The notes under the pieces: model-generated
The model's input: the letters and a program-made list of their open reading frames with translations, nothing else
Database searches by the model: none
What the model was told of the DNA's origin: nothing
DNA from: Acidovorax radicis N35
GTDB taxonomy: Bacteria; Pseudomonadota; Gammaproteobacteria; Burkholderiales; Burkholderiaceae_C
Direction of reading: 5' to 3'
DNA length: 64,000 bases
Assembly (NCBI RefSeq): GCF_000204195.1
Contig: NZ_AFBG01000021.1
Location: 434,001 to 498,000, forward strand
Program-made: the position numbers and the translations under genes
Shown: positions 15,894 to 24,468 of the stretch, in pieces
Numbering within the stretch: position 1 is the first letter of the stretch
Layout of the letters: each line of letters opens with the position of its first letter

Positions 15894-17165
15894 ATGGACT
15901 GGAACCTCAACCTCAAGCGCCTGATGGGCGAAGCCACCCAGCTGGTGCGCAGCGGCCACCTGGCCGATGCAACCCGCGCCATCCAGCAAACCCTGGGCGG
16001 GGCTGTGGCGCGCCACGGCAGCGCCCAGGCACCTGCCAGCGCAGGCGCCACACCCTTGCAAGCGCCTTCACCCACAGCCGGAGATGTCTCACCCTGGCGC
16101 AGAACCACCGCCACAGAGGATGTGGAAGACGCCGTGGTCATCGACCGCAGCGCCCCACCACCCCAGGCCGAAGCCCAGGCACCCACCACATCCCGCCCCG
16201 CGGCCAACCACCTCCCGCAGGCGGAGCCGCCCGGAAGCTTCACCCGCGTTGCGTTTGCTCACCCCGGCCTGCGGCACCACCCGCACCACTACCACCTGTA
16301 CGTGCCCCCAGGCGCCACGGCCGACACCCCCATGCCCCTGGTGCTGATGCTGCACGGCTGCACGCAGAACCCCGTGGACTTTGCCACCGGCACGGGCATG
16401 AATGACGCGGCCGCCCCCGCCAACGCACTGGTGCTGTACCCCGAGCAGCCCCACAGCGCCAACCCCAACGGCTGCTGGAACTGGTTTCGCCCCGGCGACC
16501 AGCACCGGGACGGCGGTGAGCCCGCCTTGCTGGTGGCCATGGTGCGCGACGTGATGGCGCGCCACCCCGTCGATGCGCAACGCGTCTACGTGGCAGGCCT
16601 GTCGGCCGGCGGCGCCATGGCCGCACTGCTGGGCCGCGAATACCCCGACGTGTTTGCGGCCGTGGGCGTGCACTCCGGCCTGCAGGCAGGTGCGGCGCAC
16701 AACGTGATGGGCGCGCTGTCGGCGATGAAAAATGGTGCCAAACCAGGGGCTTTCGACCATTCCGCTGCGGGTATTGCCAGCGCCCCTGCGCTTGTACCGC
16801 CACCCCTCATCGTGTTCCATGGCGATGCAGACCCTACCGTGCATGCACACAACGGGGAACAGCTGATCGAGGCTACGCTCTCGGCCCTCGCCACGGCCCC
16901 GGGCGGCGGGCAAACCACGGTGGAGACGGTGCACAAGGGCCGGTCCACCAGCGGGCAGGGCTACACACGCAAGGTGTATGCGCTGGCGGGCGGCCCCCCC
17001 GGAGCCAAAGCACTGCCCAGCCCGGTCGTGGCAGAACACTGGGTACTGCACGGCGCAGGGCACGCCTGGGCCGGTGGGCACGCGGGCGGCAGCCACACCG
17101 ACCCCCGCGGCGTGGGCGCCACGCAGGAGATGCTGCGGTTTTTTCTGGAGCATCCCAGGGGCTGA
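15894..17165 (+). CDS. PHB depolymerase family esterase, probably cytoplasmic
   Basis: The 423-residue protein has an N-terminal ~125 residues of short helix plus a Pro/Ala-rich linker, then an alpha/beta hydrolase of the PHB depolymerase esterase family. Motifs are the oxyanion-loop LMLHGCTQNPVDFATGTGMN, nucleophile elbow GLSAGG with Ser237, FHGDADPTV (acid) and GAGHAWAGG (histidine). No signal peptide is evident, so it may act on intracellular polyhydroxyalkanoate or short esters. The ATG at 15894 was chosen for the AAGGAG site five bases upstream; a TTG at 15831 overlapping the CopG stop is less likely. It is probably co-transcribed with the CopG gene. Confidence 0.88.
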   Translation: MDWNLNLKRLMGEATQLVRSGHLADATRAIQQTLGGAVARHGSAQAPASAGATPLQAPSPTAGDVSPWRRTTATEDVEDAVVIDRSAPPPQAEAQAPTTSRPAANHLPQAEPPGSFTRVAFAHPGLRHHPHHYHLYVPPGATADTPMPLVLMLHGCTQNPVDFATGTGMNDAAAPANALVLYPEQPHSANPNGCWNWFRPGDQHRDGGEPALLVAMVRDVMARHPVDAQRVYVAGLSAGGAMAALLGREYPDVFAAVGVHSGLQAGAAHNVMGALSAMKNGAKPGAFDHSAAGIASAPALVPPPLIVFHGDADPTVHAHNGEQLIEATLSALATAPGGGQTTVETVHKGRSTSGQGYTRKVYALAGGPPGAKALPSPVVAEHWVLHGAGHAWAGGHAGGSHTDPRGVGATQEMLRFFLEHPRG

Positions 17166-17299
17166 CACCACCGCGTCGGGACGACCCGAGCCCGGCACAT
17201 CCACGCCCCACCATAATTCGCCCGGGAGCTGCGCCACCCCACACAGACCAACACCCAGGCGCAGCAGAAACAGCAGCTGCAATGCGGGAGGGAATTCAC

Positions 17300-18067
17300 G
17301 TGGAGAACGTTTACATCACCGTCGCGGGCCTGGTGGCCATCGGGTTGATCTTCTACGCCGTGCGGCGTGCCAAGCGCCAGGACAATACGCAGACCAACCT
17401 GCGGATCACGGCAATCACCATTTCGCCGCCGCCGGGCAGCGTTCTGCAGGCCAACGCCCCCATCACCGTGACCATGGACTACCACTACAGCGCCCCCCGG
17501 GAGCCGCTGTACGCCTGGGTAAAGATCCTGGACACCACCTACGACTCCATCTACGAGGGCTCGCGCGACTGCCTGAGCCCCGGCACCGGGCGCGTCAGCC
17601 GCTCCGTGCACCTCACGCAGGCCGGAAACGTGCGCGAGCTGTTCATCGTGGTCAAGAACCAGGACTTCGTGGAGGTGTTCAACCAGGCCATTGCCGTGGA
17701 CTTCACTTACGAAGAGGCCGTGTTGGACGAGGCGCAGAAGAATGACGGCACAGGGTCTGAGATCACCGGCATCCGGCTATCCATTCCATCCCCCGCCACA
17801 GTCAAGGCAGGCACCCGCATCGATGTCGACGTCGAGTACGACATCAACGCAGTGGAAGGCCTGGACATCTGGGTCATCCCTGAAACGCAGGCCAACATGA
17901 CCTACGAAGGCACCACGGGTCGGCAGGTCGAAACGGGGGTCGTGCACAAGCACTTCACCATCATCGACCCCTGCACCGTCAACAACCTCAGGCTGTTGAT
18001 GAAAAATGCCTCCAGCCAGACGGTGTACGAGCACCGCATGCCGGTGGACTACACCTTCACGGCGTAG
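17300..18067 (+). CDS. Membrane-anchored protein with two tandem Ig-like repeats
   Basis: The ~255-residue protein has one N-terminal transmembrane helix (ITVAGLVAIGLIFYAV) and a basic stop-transfer RRAKR. Two related beta-rich units follow. Unit 1 starts ITAITISPPPGSVLQANAPI and unit 2 starts ITGIRLSIPSPATVKAGTRI; each continues with an alternating V-x-V strand, an aromatic-W strand (YAWVKI / DIWVIP) and a late DYTF-type strand. GTG 17300 is favoured by GGAGG eight bases upstream; ATG 17282 is an alternative. No family recognised. Confidence 0.68.
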   Translation: MENVYITVAGLVAIGLIFYAVRRAKRQDNTQTNLRITAITISPPPGSVLQANAPITVTMDYHYSAPREPLYAWVKILDTTYDSIYEGSRDCLSPGTGRVSRSVHLTQAGNVRELFIVVKNQDFVEVFNQAIAVDFTYEEAVLDEAQKNDGTGSEITGIRLSIPSPATVKAGTRIDVDVEYDINAVEGLDIWVIPETQANMTYEGTTGRQVETGVVHKHFTIIDPCTVNNLRLLMKNASSQTVYEHRMPVDYTFTA

Positions 18068-18222
18068 GCTCTCCGAGAAGGCCGCGTGGCCTGAACACCC
18101 CCCCGGAATGAACGGGGACGCCGCTACGCCACCCACCCTTTCGCAGGGACCAGACCCTCCGCCCACCAAGTCCAGCCGCTTCATCGCTGGCAGGAGGACC
18201 GGCGGTCTCGCGAAAGACTTTT

Positions 18223-18507
18223 TCAGTAGGTGACGGTGATGCCGGCATCGCGGGCGCCGACCCTGACATGCTCGGATTCAAGATCCGTCTTGGGAACGGC
18301 CTTGGTCCCACCTGCGGAGACGGTGAACGGATTGCCATAGCCGGCCGACCCTTTGATCGCGCTGCTGTAGTTTCCGGAGCCCGCCGGCTTCTGATAGTCG
18401 ACATGCACGCTGGCCTTGGCACCCGGAGCGGCAATGCTCATGCCGGTGGAATTGCCGAGGTCGATTTCGCGGGTGGCGTCTTGGGCGATGGTGACGGTGG
18501 TAGCCAT
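18223..18507 (-). CDS. Hypothetical small beta-rich protein
   Basis: The 94-residue protein starts MATTVTIAQDATREIDLGN and is rich in Gly, Ser, Thr and Val, with alternating hydrophobic residues suggesting a beta fold (ASVHVDYQKPAGSGNYSS, VRVGARDAGITVTY). There is no signal peptide or cysteine. GAGGAG lies six bases before the ATG, a strong ribosome site that supports expression. No family recognised, and the neighbours give no clue. Confidence 0.6.
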   Translation of the reverse strand: MATTVTIAQDATREIDLGNSTGMSIAAPGAKASVHVDYQKPAGSGNYSSAIKGSAGYGNPFTVSAGGTKAVPKTDLESEHVRVGARDAGITVTY

Positions 18508-18693
18508 GTGGATCTCCTCAAAGATGAAGCTCGACGATGTGCCGGGCCGGGAGAGTCAATGTAGGTAGGAGAAGGCTGGCTGACGATTACAGGCCATTAC
18601 AGGGCGCCGGAAAAAGACTCTTCGCACAAGAGGGTTTCGCCACGATATGCGATGGCCTCGGCCCACCCCGCGACTCGCTCAGTCTTTAGCGCG

Positions 18694-19785
18694 TCAGGGC
18701 TGCTGCGCGAGATCGCGCACAACACCTTCCAGCCCCTGAACCACGCGGGCCAGCCGGTCGAAATCCACCTTGTCCGGGGTGTCCTGGCGGGTGTGATAGT
18801 GCGGATAGCGATAGGGGGCGGTGTCGGTCACCATCAACGCGGGATAGCCTTCGTCGAGGTAGGCAGCGTGGTCTGAATAATCCACCCCCGGGATGCGCCT
18901 GGGCGCCGCAATGCCCTCGGACGGAAACACAGCGTGGGACCGAAAGGACCGGACCACTTTGCGGACCAGCCCCAGGTCGCCAGGGGTGGCTACAAAGGCA
19001 ATGAAGTCGCCCTGCGTGGGGTAGAACTGGTTCAGGGGCCAAGGGTACTTTTGGGACCCGGCAACGTCCGAAAAATAGCCCATGGTCTCCAACGAAAGCA
19101 TCGCCGTCACGGGCACGCCCCGGGCCTTCAGCGCCTTGGCATGCACATGGCTGCCCATCAGCGAGGTTTTGAAATAGGGCGGCTCCTCGTTGGTGTAGAG
19201 CACCAACATCACATCCGACTGCGCCGTGGCACCCAGGGGCTTGATGCTTTTGGCCAGCGCCAGCACCGCTGCGGCGCCCGTGGCATTGTCGTTGGCGCCT
19301 GGCGTCTCGTGCCCCGAGTCGTAGTGGGCGCCCACCACAATCACGCGCTGGCCAGGCGTGCTTTGGCTAGGGACGGTCACCTCCAGATTGCGCACCTTCA
19401 CGCCCAACGCCTGGAACTCCTGGCGCCGGACCTGGTAGCCGTAAGACGCCAGTTCCGACTCCAGATAGTTTGCAGCGGCTTCGAGGGCTGCCGGATGCCG
19501 GACGTTGTGCTCCTGCGCTGCAATGGTGTTGACATGCCGGCGCAACTCCTGCGCCAGCGTCTGCTGGTCCGCGCTGGCAGCCGGAAGCGCGCCACGGTAT
19601 GAGCTGCCAGGCATGGTGGTGTGCACCAGGATGGCGGCCAAAAGCAGGCCGAACACGGCGGCGAGGGCCCCGGTGATGCGCAGGAGGCTCCGACCCAAAC
19701 GCACGGCGAGCTGTGGAGTTTTCATGGCTGCTGTATTCGCCGGCACTGCGCGCCCATTGCGCATGCGCGGGGGCGCATCGCTCAT
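18694..19785 (-). CDS. M28-family zinc metallopeptidase, membrane-anchored
   Basis: The 363-residue protein has an N-terminal hydrophobic helix (LLRITGALAAVFGLLLAAILV), so the catalytic domain is probably periplasmic. Co-catalytic zinc ligands appear in order: VGAHYDSGHETPGANDNATG (His, Asp), YTNEEPPYF (Glu), SLETMGYF and DYSDHAAYLDEGYPALMVTDTAPYRYPHYHTRQDT (Asp/His). This is the aminopeptidase-type M28 arrangement. The start at 19785 gives an ATGA overlap with the stop of the upstream serine hydrolase gene; the alternative MKTPQLA start at 19725 is equally readable. The two enzymes are probably translated together. Confidence 0.85.
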   Translation of the reverse strand: MSDAPPRMRNGRAVPANTAAMKTPQLAVRLGRSLLRITGALAAVFGLLLAAILVHTTMPGSSYRGALPAASADQQTLAQELRRHVNTIAAQEHNVRHPAALEAAANYLESELASYGYQVRRQEFQALGVKVRNLEVTVPSQSTPGQRVIVVGAHYDSGHETPGANDNATGAAAVLALAKSIKPLGATAQSDVMLVLYTNEEPPYFKTSLMGSHVHAKALKARGVPVTAMLSLETMGYFSDVAGSQKYPWPLNQFYPTQGDFIAFVATPGDLGLVRKVVRSFRSHAVFPSEGIAAPRRIPGVDYSDHAAYLDEGYPALMVTDTAPYRYPHYHTRQDTPDKVDFDRLARVVQGLEGVVRDLAQQP

Positions 19786-21209
19786 TGCGGCGAGGCACTG
19801 CGCCCCGGGCGCGTCTTGCTCTTGCGATAGCGCTGGGTGGCCTCTGCCAGCATCGCGTCCTTGGGCAGAAGCTTGGAGCCGCCCACCCACAGTTCGGTCG
19901 GCACGCCGTGGGCATCGCGCACGCGGCGCACCGCCTGGCCCGGGCTGGCGTAGGCCGAGGCTTTCTGGACCACCCCGGTGTCGCGCCCGGTGATGGCCAG
20001 CTCGGTGGTTGCTGCGTTGAAGGGCACGAACATGGCAGGCACCACTTGGCACACCACCTTGCCCATGGGCACCAGATCAGTGGCGCCCCACAGGCTCCAC
20101 CAGCGCCCCGCCCAGGCAGCCTCTTTTTTGGCAGGCGCGCCGTGCTGCTGGAACGCAAACAGGATGCTGGAAATGCCGTCCACCCACTCGGTGGACAAGC
20201 CATCCTGCGCGTTGGTCAGCACGGTCACCGTCAGGTCCAGCGCGGGGTAGCGCGCCGTGCGCGACAGAAACCCCTGCAGCCCGCCGGTGTGGCCCATCCA
20301 TTCACGCGGGCCCGGCGCGCTGAGCATGGTGCCCAGCCCGTAGTGGGACTCGAACACGTTGCAGGGGTCGCGCCAGCGGCGCTGCGCCATCTCGCGGCGG
20401 CTGGCGGGCGAAAGGATGCTGTGCTTGCTGTCTGGCGCCAGCTGCGAAAAGAAGCGGGCCACATCCGACGCGGTGGACACAAACCCGGCCGCCGGGGCCA
20501 TGGCGTCGCACACGTTGTCGCCAGGCACGATCAGGCGCTGGCCGAACGGAAACTCACTGCTGTGGCCCACCGCCATCGGGGCGCCCCGCGCAAGGCGCGG
20601 CATGTCGGGCACCGTTTCCTGCAAGCCTGCAGCATCAATCACATGGCGCACCATCCAGCTCGCGTACTCCGTGCCCGTGACCTGCTCCATCATCAGCCCG
20701 AGCAGGCCATAGCCGTGGTTGGAATATTTGAGCTGCACCCCCGCCTCCAGCGGTGGCTTGTCGCGCAGGTCCGCCAGCAGTTCTGCACGGGAGAGAAAGG
20801 CCCGCCGGTCCAGGAACTGGCCCGCATCGGGGCCGTCGCGCGTGACGCCCGCGGCGTGCGACAGCAGCTCGCCAATGCGCGCCCGGGCCAGGTCCTTGTG
20901 CAGGCCATCGACATAGCGGCCAATGGGGTCGTCCAGGCCGATTTTTCCTTGCTCGCGCAGCAGCATGACCCCAGTGGCCGTGAAGCTTTTGGAGTGCGAC
21001 GCGATGCGCAGGCGGTGCCGGGGCGTGAGGGGTTTGCCAGTTCGCATATCGGCCACGCCCAGCGCCAGCTCTGCCAGGGTCTCGCCGCCGCGTGCGATGG
21101 CCACGGAACACCCGGGCTGGCGGAAGCGCTCCAGCTGGAGGCCCAGCCATTGCGGCACATAGTCCAGTGCCGCCTTGAGCCAGGCTGAATCGGTACCGTT
21201 CTTCTTCAT
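19782..21209 (-). CDS. Serine hydrolase, class C beta-lactamase-like
   Basis: The 475-residue protein has the serine-lysine tetrad motif SHSK (Ser71, Lys74), a Tyr-Ser-Asn motif (LKYSNHGYG) and the third motif HTGGLQGF, i.e. the penicillin-binding protein/class C beta-lactamase/esterase EstB fold. No N-terminal signal is visible. The C-terminal ~130 residues form an extra domain. The likely role is an esterase or D-amino-acid peptidase; resistance to beta-lactams cannot be inferred. The ATG at 21209 follows GGAG at eight bases. Its stop overlaps the start of the M28 peptidase gene. Confidence 0.87.
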   Translation of the reverse strand: MKKNGTDSAWLKAALDYVPQWLGLQLERFRQPGCSVAIARGGETLAELALGVADMRTGKPLTPRHRLRIASHSKSFTATGVMLLREQGKIGLDDPIGRYVDGLHKDLARARIGELLSHAAGVTRDGPDAGQFLDRRAFLSRAELLADLRDKPPLEAGVQLKYSNHGYGLLGLMMEQVTGTEYASWMVRHVIDAAGLQETVPDMPRLARGAPMAVGHSSEFPFGQRLIVPGDNVCDAMAPAAGFVSTASDVARFFSQLAPDSKHSILSPASRREMAQRRWRDPCNVFESHYGLGTMLSAPGPREWMGHTGGLQGFLSRTARYPALDLTVTVLTNAQDGLSTEWVDGISSILFAFQQHGAPAKKEAAWAGRWWSLWGATDLVPMGKVVCQVVPAMFVPFNAATTELAITGRDTGVVQKASAYASPGQAVRRVRDAHGVPTELWVGGSKLLPKDAMLAEATQRYRKSKTRPGRSASPQ

Positions 21210-21378
21210 GCGTTGCTCCGCTCGATCCGTCGAGAAAAAGGGATGGGCAGTGTAGGGCACGCGTTCCCGCAGGGCTGCCGCACACGGGCCAGGCCCACCG
21301 GGCATCGGCCGACGCCGAGATGCCCAACGCCGCGCGACCACAGACCGCAGGGAATCATGCGGGCCATCCCCAGGTGTT

Positions 21379-21999
21379 TCACCACAGATCCCAGGACATC
21401 CAGAGGGCCATCCCCCACATCGCCAGGGCAATGCTGGCATCCAACGCTCGGCATGCGCTGGAGGCCCCCATGAATCGCTGCGCTTTGCGTGCGCCCAAAA
21501 CCCATACCGAAAACCACACCAGCGAGGCACTCACCGCGCCCGTGGCATAGCTCCAGTGGGTCTCTGCCGGCAGCGCTGCGCCCACTGCTCCGATGATCAG
21601 TACCGTGTCCAGCCAAGCCGCTGGATTGAGCAACGACACGAACAGAAGCTGGTGCAATCCGTGCGATCCGGAGGCCGCTGCGGCGACGTCATTCAATGAC
21701 GCGGCAGGACAGGCACGCATGGCGTTGCGCACTGCCAACCCGCCGTGCAGGACCAAAAGCGCAATGCCAAGCACCTGCGCGGCCAACCGCAATGCAGGTT
21801 CCGCCTGGAGCGCAGCAGACAGCCCGAGAAGCCCCAGGGCAATCAGCACCGCATCGTTGCCGCAGCCCACAGCAATCAGCTGGGCCGGAGAGCGTCCACG
21901 CAGTGCTTCGCGAAGGATCAGGACATCCTTCGGGCCTGGGCAAATGAACACGCCCAAGCCAAGTACAAAGCCCTGCAACCAGGTAGAGAGGTCAATCAT
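21379..21999 (-). CDS. LysE-family amino-acid exporter
   Basis: The 206-residue inner-membrane protein has six predicted helices. It opens with WLQGFVLGLGVFICPGPKDVLILREALRG, the family's N-terminal PGP signature. FVSLLNPAAWLDTVLIIGAVGA provides the conserved LNPxAxxD motif of LysE/ArgO carriers, and WVLGARKAQRFM resembles the loop before the last helix. It should export a basic or other amino acid; the substrate cannot be told. Confidence 0.88.
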   Translation of the reverse strand: MIDLSTWLQGFVLGLGVFICPGPKDVLILREALRGRSPAQLIAVGCGNDAVLIALGLLGLSAALQAEPALRLAAQVLGIALLVLHGGLAVRNAMRACPAASLNDVAAAASGSHGLHQLLFVSLLNPAAWLDTVLIIGAVGAALPAETHWSYATGAVSASLVWFSVWVLGARKAQRFMGASSACRALDASIALAMWGMALWMSWDLW

Positions 22000-22176
22000 G
22001 TCGGCGCCTTACCGACAACCTCTCAAGCTGAACCGGACGATTTGAAGAGCGATGATCATAAGGCCCTCGCGGCAAGGGCCCCGAGCCTGTCCTGTATCTT
22101 GGAGCCCTGGTGCCGACGAGAGGCGGCCCGACCCACACCGCGGACAATATGTCCCCCAAAGCCACGCGCCCCACCC

Positions 22177-22788
22177 ATGCCCCCCATCGCCGTCATCGAC
22201 TTTGAAACCACCGGCATCTCGCCTGGCCAGGGCGCACGCGCGACCGAGGTGGCGATCGTGCTGCTGGAAGAAGGGCAGGTGGTGGACCGGTTTCAAAGCC
22301 TCCTGAAAACCGGGGTATGGATCCCGTCCTTCATCACCCAGCTCACCGGCATCACGAATGCCATGGTGAACGCGGCGCCCGATGCGGCAGGGGTGATGCA
22401 GGACGCAGCGCGTTTTGTGGGCGGTGCGCCCATGGTGGCGCACAACGCGTCGTTTGACAGCAAGTTCTGGCAGGCCGAACTGGCCCTGGCGGGGCTGCCC
22501 GCGCCGCAGCCGTTTGCGTGCACCGTGCTGCTGTCACGGCGCCTGTACCCGCAGGCGCCCAGCCACAAACTCGGCACGCTGGTGGACTACCACGGCCTGC
22601 CACGCACGGGGCAGGCCCACCGGGCGCTGGCCGATGCAGAGATGGCGGCGGCGCTGCTGGCACGCATGCAGCACGACCTGCGCACGCGCTGGCGGGTGGC
22701 GGAGCCCAGCTACGCGCTGCTGCAAACGCTGCAGCGATGCGCCAAGCCCAAGGTGGAGGCGCTGCTGGCGCAGCATGCGGTGGTGTGA
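22177..22788 (+). CDS. DnaQ-like DEDDh 3'-5' exonuclease
   Basis: The 203-residue protein has all three exonuclease motifs: DFETTG near the N-terminus (Exo I), AHNASFDSKFW (Exo II) and HRALADAEM (Exo III, the H-x4-D of DEDDh). SHKLGTLVDYHGLP is typical of DNA polymerase III epsilon-like proofreading domains. It is shorter than a replicative DnaQ and lacks an obvious polymerase-binding tail, so it is an accessory DNase or RNase. ATG 22177 was taken because MPPIAVIDFETTG matches the family start. Confidence 0.88.
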   Translation: MPPIAVIDFETTGISPGQGARATEVAIVLLEEGQVVDRFQSLLKTGVWIPSFITQLTGITNAMVNAAPDAAGVMQDAARFVGGAPMVAHNASFDSKFWQAELALAGLPAPQPFACTVLLSRRLYPQAPSHKLGTLVDYHGLPRTGQAHRALADAEMAAALLARMQHDLRTRWRVAEPSYALLQTLQRCAKPKVEALLAQHAVV

Positions 22789-22805
22789 TGGAGGCCTGCC
22801 GTTGT

Positions 22806-22879
22806 CACGCAGGGCCAATCACTATCAAAATAATAGCTATCAGCGCTTGATGGACAAGCGCCACCGGCATTTTTTGCTA
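22806..22879 (-). repeat. Interspersed inverted repeat, copy 5
   Basis: Here the element is inverted: ATAATAGCTATCAGCGCTTG, ATGGACAAGCGCC, then GGCATTTTTTGCTATTA. It occupies the gap between the exonuclease gene and the NnrU-like gene. Confidence 0.6.
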
Positions 22880-22988
22880 TTATTTTTCCGAAAAATCCCT
22901 GCATACTGATGCACAGGCACTGCGACCACCTTGCCGGGCAGATGCCAACGCAATCCGAAATATTCGATCCTCGATGAAAGGCTTTGCC

Positions 22989-23570
22989 ATGTGGTTTCTG
23001 GTGCTTGGGCTGGTGTTGTTTCTGGGCGTGCACTCGGTGCGCATCGTGGCCGACGGCTGGCGCACGCAAACGCTGGCGCGCCTGGGCGAGGGGCCGTGGA
23101 AAGGGCTGTATTCGCTGGCATCAGCCGTGGGCCTGGCGCTCATCGTCTGGGGCTATGGCCTGGCGCGGCAGCAGCCCGTGGTGCTGTGGGTGCCACCCCT
23201 GGGCATGCGGCACGCCGCAGCGTTGCTGACGCTGATGGCCTTCGTCTTGCTGGCCGCCACCTATGTGCCGCGCAATGCCTTCAAGGCCCGGCTGCACCAC
23301 CCCATGGTGCTGGGCGTGAAGGTGTGGGCGCTGGCGCATCTGCTGTCCAACGGCAACCTGGCCGATGTGCTGTTGTTTGGCAGTTTTCTGCTGTGGGCCG
23401 TGCTGAGCTTTCGCGCCGCACGGCAGCGCGACCGGGCGCAGAACACCATCTACGCACCCGGCACTGCGGCGGGCACGGGCGTGGCTGTGGTGGTGGGGGC
23501 TTTGGCCTGGGCTGGCTTTGCGTTCTGGGCACATGCCTGGCTGATCGGCGTGGCCCCAATGGGGCGGTAG
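22989..23570 (+). CDS. NnrU family integral membrane protein
   Basis: The 193-residue protein has five or six transmembrane helices and the NnrU signatures LGLVLFLGVHSVRI, GLYSLASAVGLALIVWGY, HHPMVLGVKVWALAHLLSNGNLADVLLFGSFLLWAVLSF and AQNTIYAPGT. NnrU was named from nitric-oxide-reductase-related clusters; paralogs occur in genomes without denitrification, and no denitrification gene is near here. The start MWFLVLGL was chosen for the GAAAGG site; ATG 22974 is possible. Confidence 0.9.
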   Translation: MWFLVLGLVLFLGVHSVRIVADGWRTQTLARLGEGPWKGLYSLASAVGLALIVWGYGLARQQPVVLWVPPLGMRHAAALLTLMAFVLLAATYVPRNAFKARLHHPMVLGVKVWALAHLLSNGNLADVLLFGSFLLWAVLSFRAARQRDRAQNTIYAPGTAAGTGVAVVVGALAWAGFAFWAHAWLIGVAPMGR

Positions 23571-23679
23571 GCACCTGTTCAAGGGGCATTGCGAGCCGCT
23601 GCGGCCCCAAATCCCGGAGAATCCGCGCTTTCCGTTTTTTGTTTCCTTTCCTCTTGCCTTTTCACACAGAGCCTTCTGC

Positions 23680-23937
23680 ATGACCGACGCCACCACCTCC
23701 ACCACGCCACCACCCCTGCCCGACCATCTGTCGGTGGACCCCCGCAGCCCGCACCATGTGGCCGAGGTGTTCAAGCACGACATCGGCATCCGCTTCAACG
23801 GCAAGGACCGCAGCGATGTCGAGGAATACTGCGTCAGCGAAGGCTGGGTCAAGGTGCCTGCGGGCAAGACGGTGGACCGCAAGGGCCAGCCGCTGATGAT
23901 CAAGCTCAAGGGCAAAGTAGAAGCGTTCTACAAATAA
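23680..23937 (+). CDS. DUF3297 family small protein
   Basis: The 85-residue protein matches the DUF3297 pattern: PDHLSVDPRSPHH, HDIGIRFNGKDRSDVEEYCVSEGWVKV and a C-terminal KGQPLMIKLKGKVEAFYK. The family has no known function and is sometimes mislabelled as glutathione peroxidase. The RNase H-like gene starts four bases after its stop, so the two are probably one transcript. Confidence 0.88.
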   Translation: MTDATTSTTPPPLPDHLSVDPRSPHHVAEVFKHDIGIRFNGKDRSDVEEYCVSEGWVKVPAGKTVDRKGQPLMIKLKGKVEAFYK

Positions 23938-23940
23938 GCC

Positions 23941-24435
23941 GTGGCCGCTGAACCCGCCCACTGGGTGGTCCATTGCGACGGCAGTGCCGTGCCCAACCCG
24001 GGGCGTATGGGGCTGGGGGCGTTGCTGGTGGGGCCTGATGGGACCCCGCAGCACTGCATTTCCGAAGCCACCTCGTTCACCGGCTGCAACAACGAGGCCG
24101 AACTGCGCGCACTGCTGCGGGCGCTGCAGTGGTTGGAGCAACAGGTGGTTGCGGCTTCGACCACAGTGCAGGTAATCAGCGACAGCAGCGTGCTGGTAGA
24201 ACAACTGGGCGCCCCAGGACAGCGGCGCGCCCAGGCCGTGGCACCCATCGAGCGGCTGGCGCCGCTGTTTGACGAGGCACGCAGAACACTGGGGCAGTTT
24301 GCGCAGGTGGACCTGCAATGGGTGCCGCGCCACCACAATGGAGCGGCCGATGCGCTGGCGCGTGCTGCGCTGGGGCTGGCGCCCAAAGTGGCCACCCCAT
24401 CCGGGCAGCTGGTCAAAAAGCGCAAGCGACGCTAG
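23941..24435 (+). CDS. Ribonuclease HI-like protein
   Basis: The 164-residue protein starts with GTG. The RNase H fold is clear: HCDGSAVPNPGRMGLGALLVGP with the first catalytic Asp, NNEAELRALLRAL with the catalytic Glu, VISDSSVLVEQL with the second Asp, and WVPRHHNGAADALARAAL with the final Asp. This matches short type 1 RNase H paralogs rather than the housekeeping RnhA. It would cleave RNA in RNA/DNA hybrids. A lysine/arginine tail (KKRKRR) ends the protein. Confidence 0.88.
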   Translation: MAAEPAHWVVHCDGSAVPNPGRMGLGALLVGPDGTPQHCISEATSFTGCNNEAELRALLRALQWLEQQVVAASTTVQVISDSSVLVEQLGAPGQRRAQAVAPIERLAPLFDEARRTLGQFAQVDLQWVPRHHNGAADALARAALGLAPKVATPSGQLVKKRKRR

Positions 24436-24468
24436 GCCAACGTTCACCGGGAACCCGGTACGGCCCGC

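Noticed and set aside
22060..22085. GGCCCT-CGCGGCA-AGGGCC hairpin as a terminator
   Set aside because: The stem is only 6 bp with no T run, and it lies upstream of both flanking genes rather than downstream.
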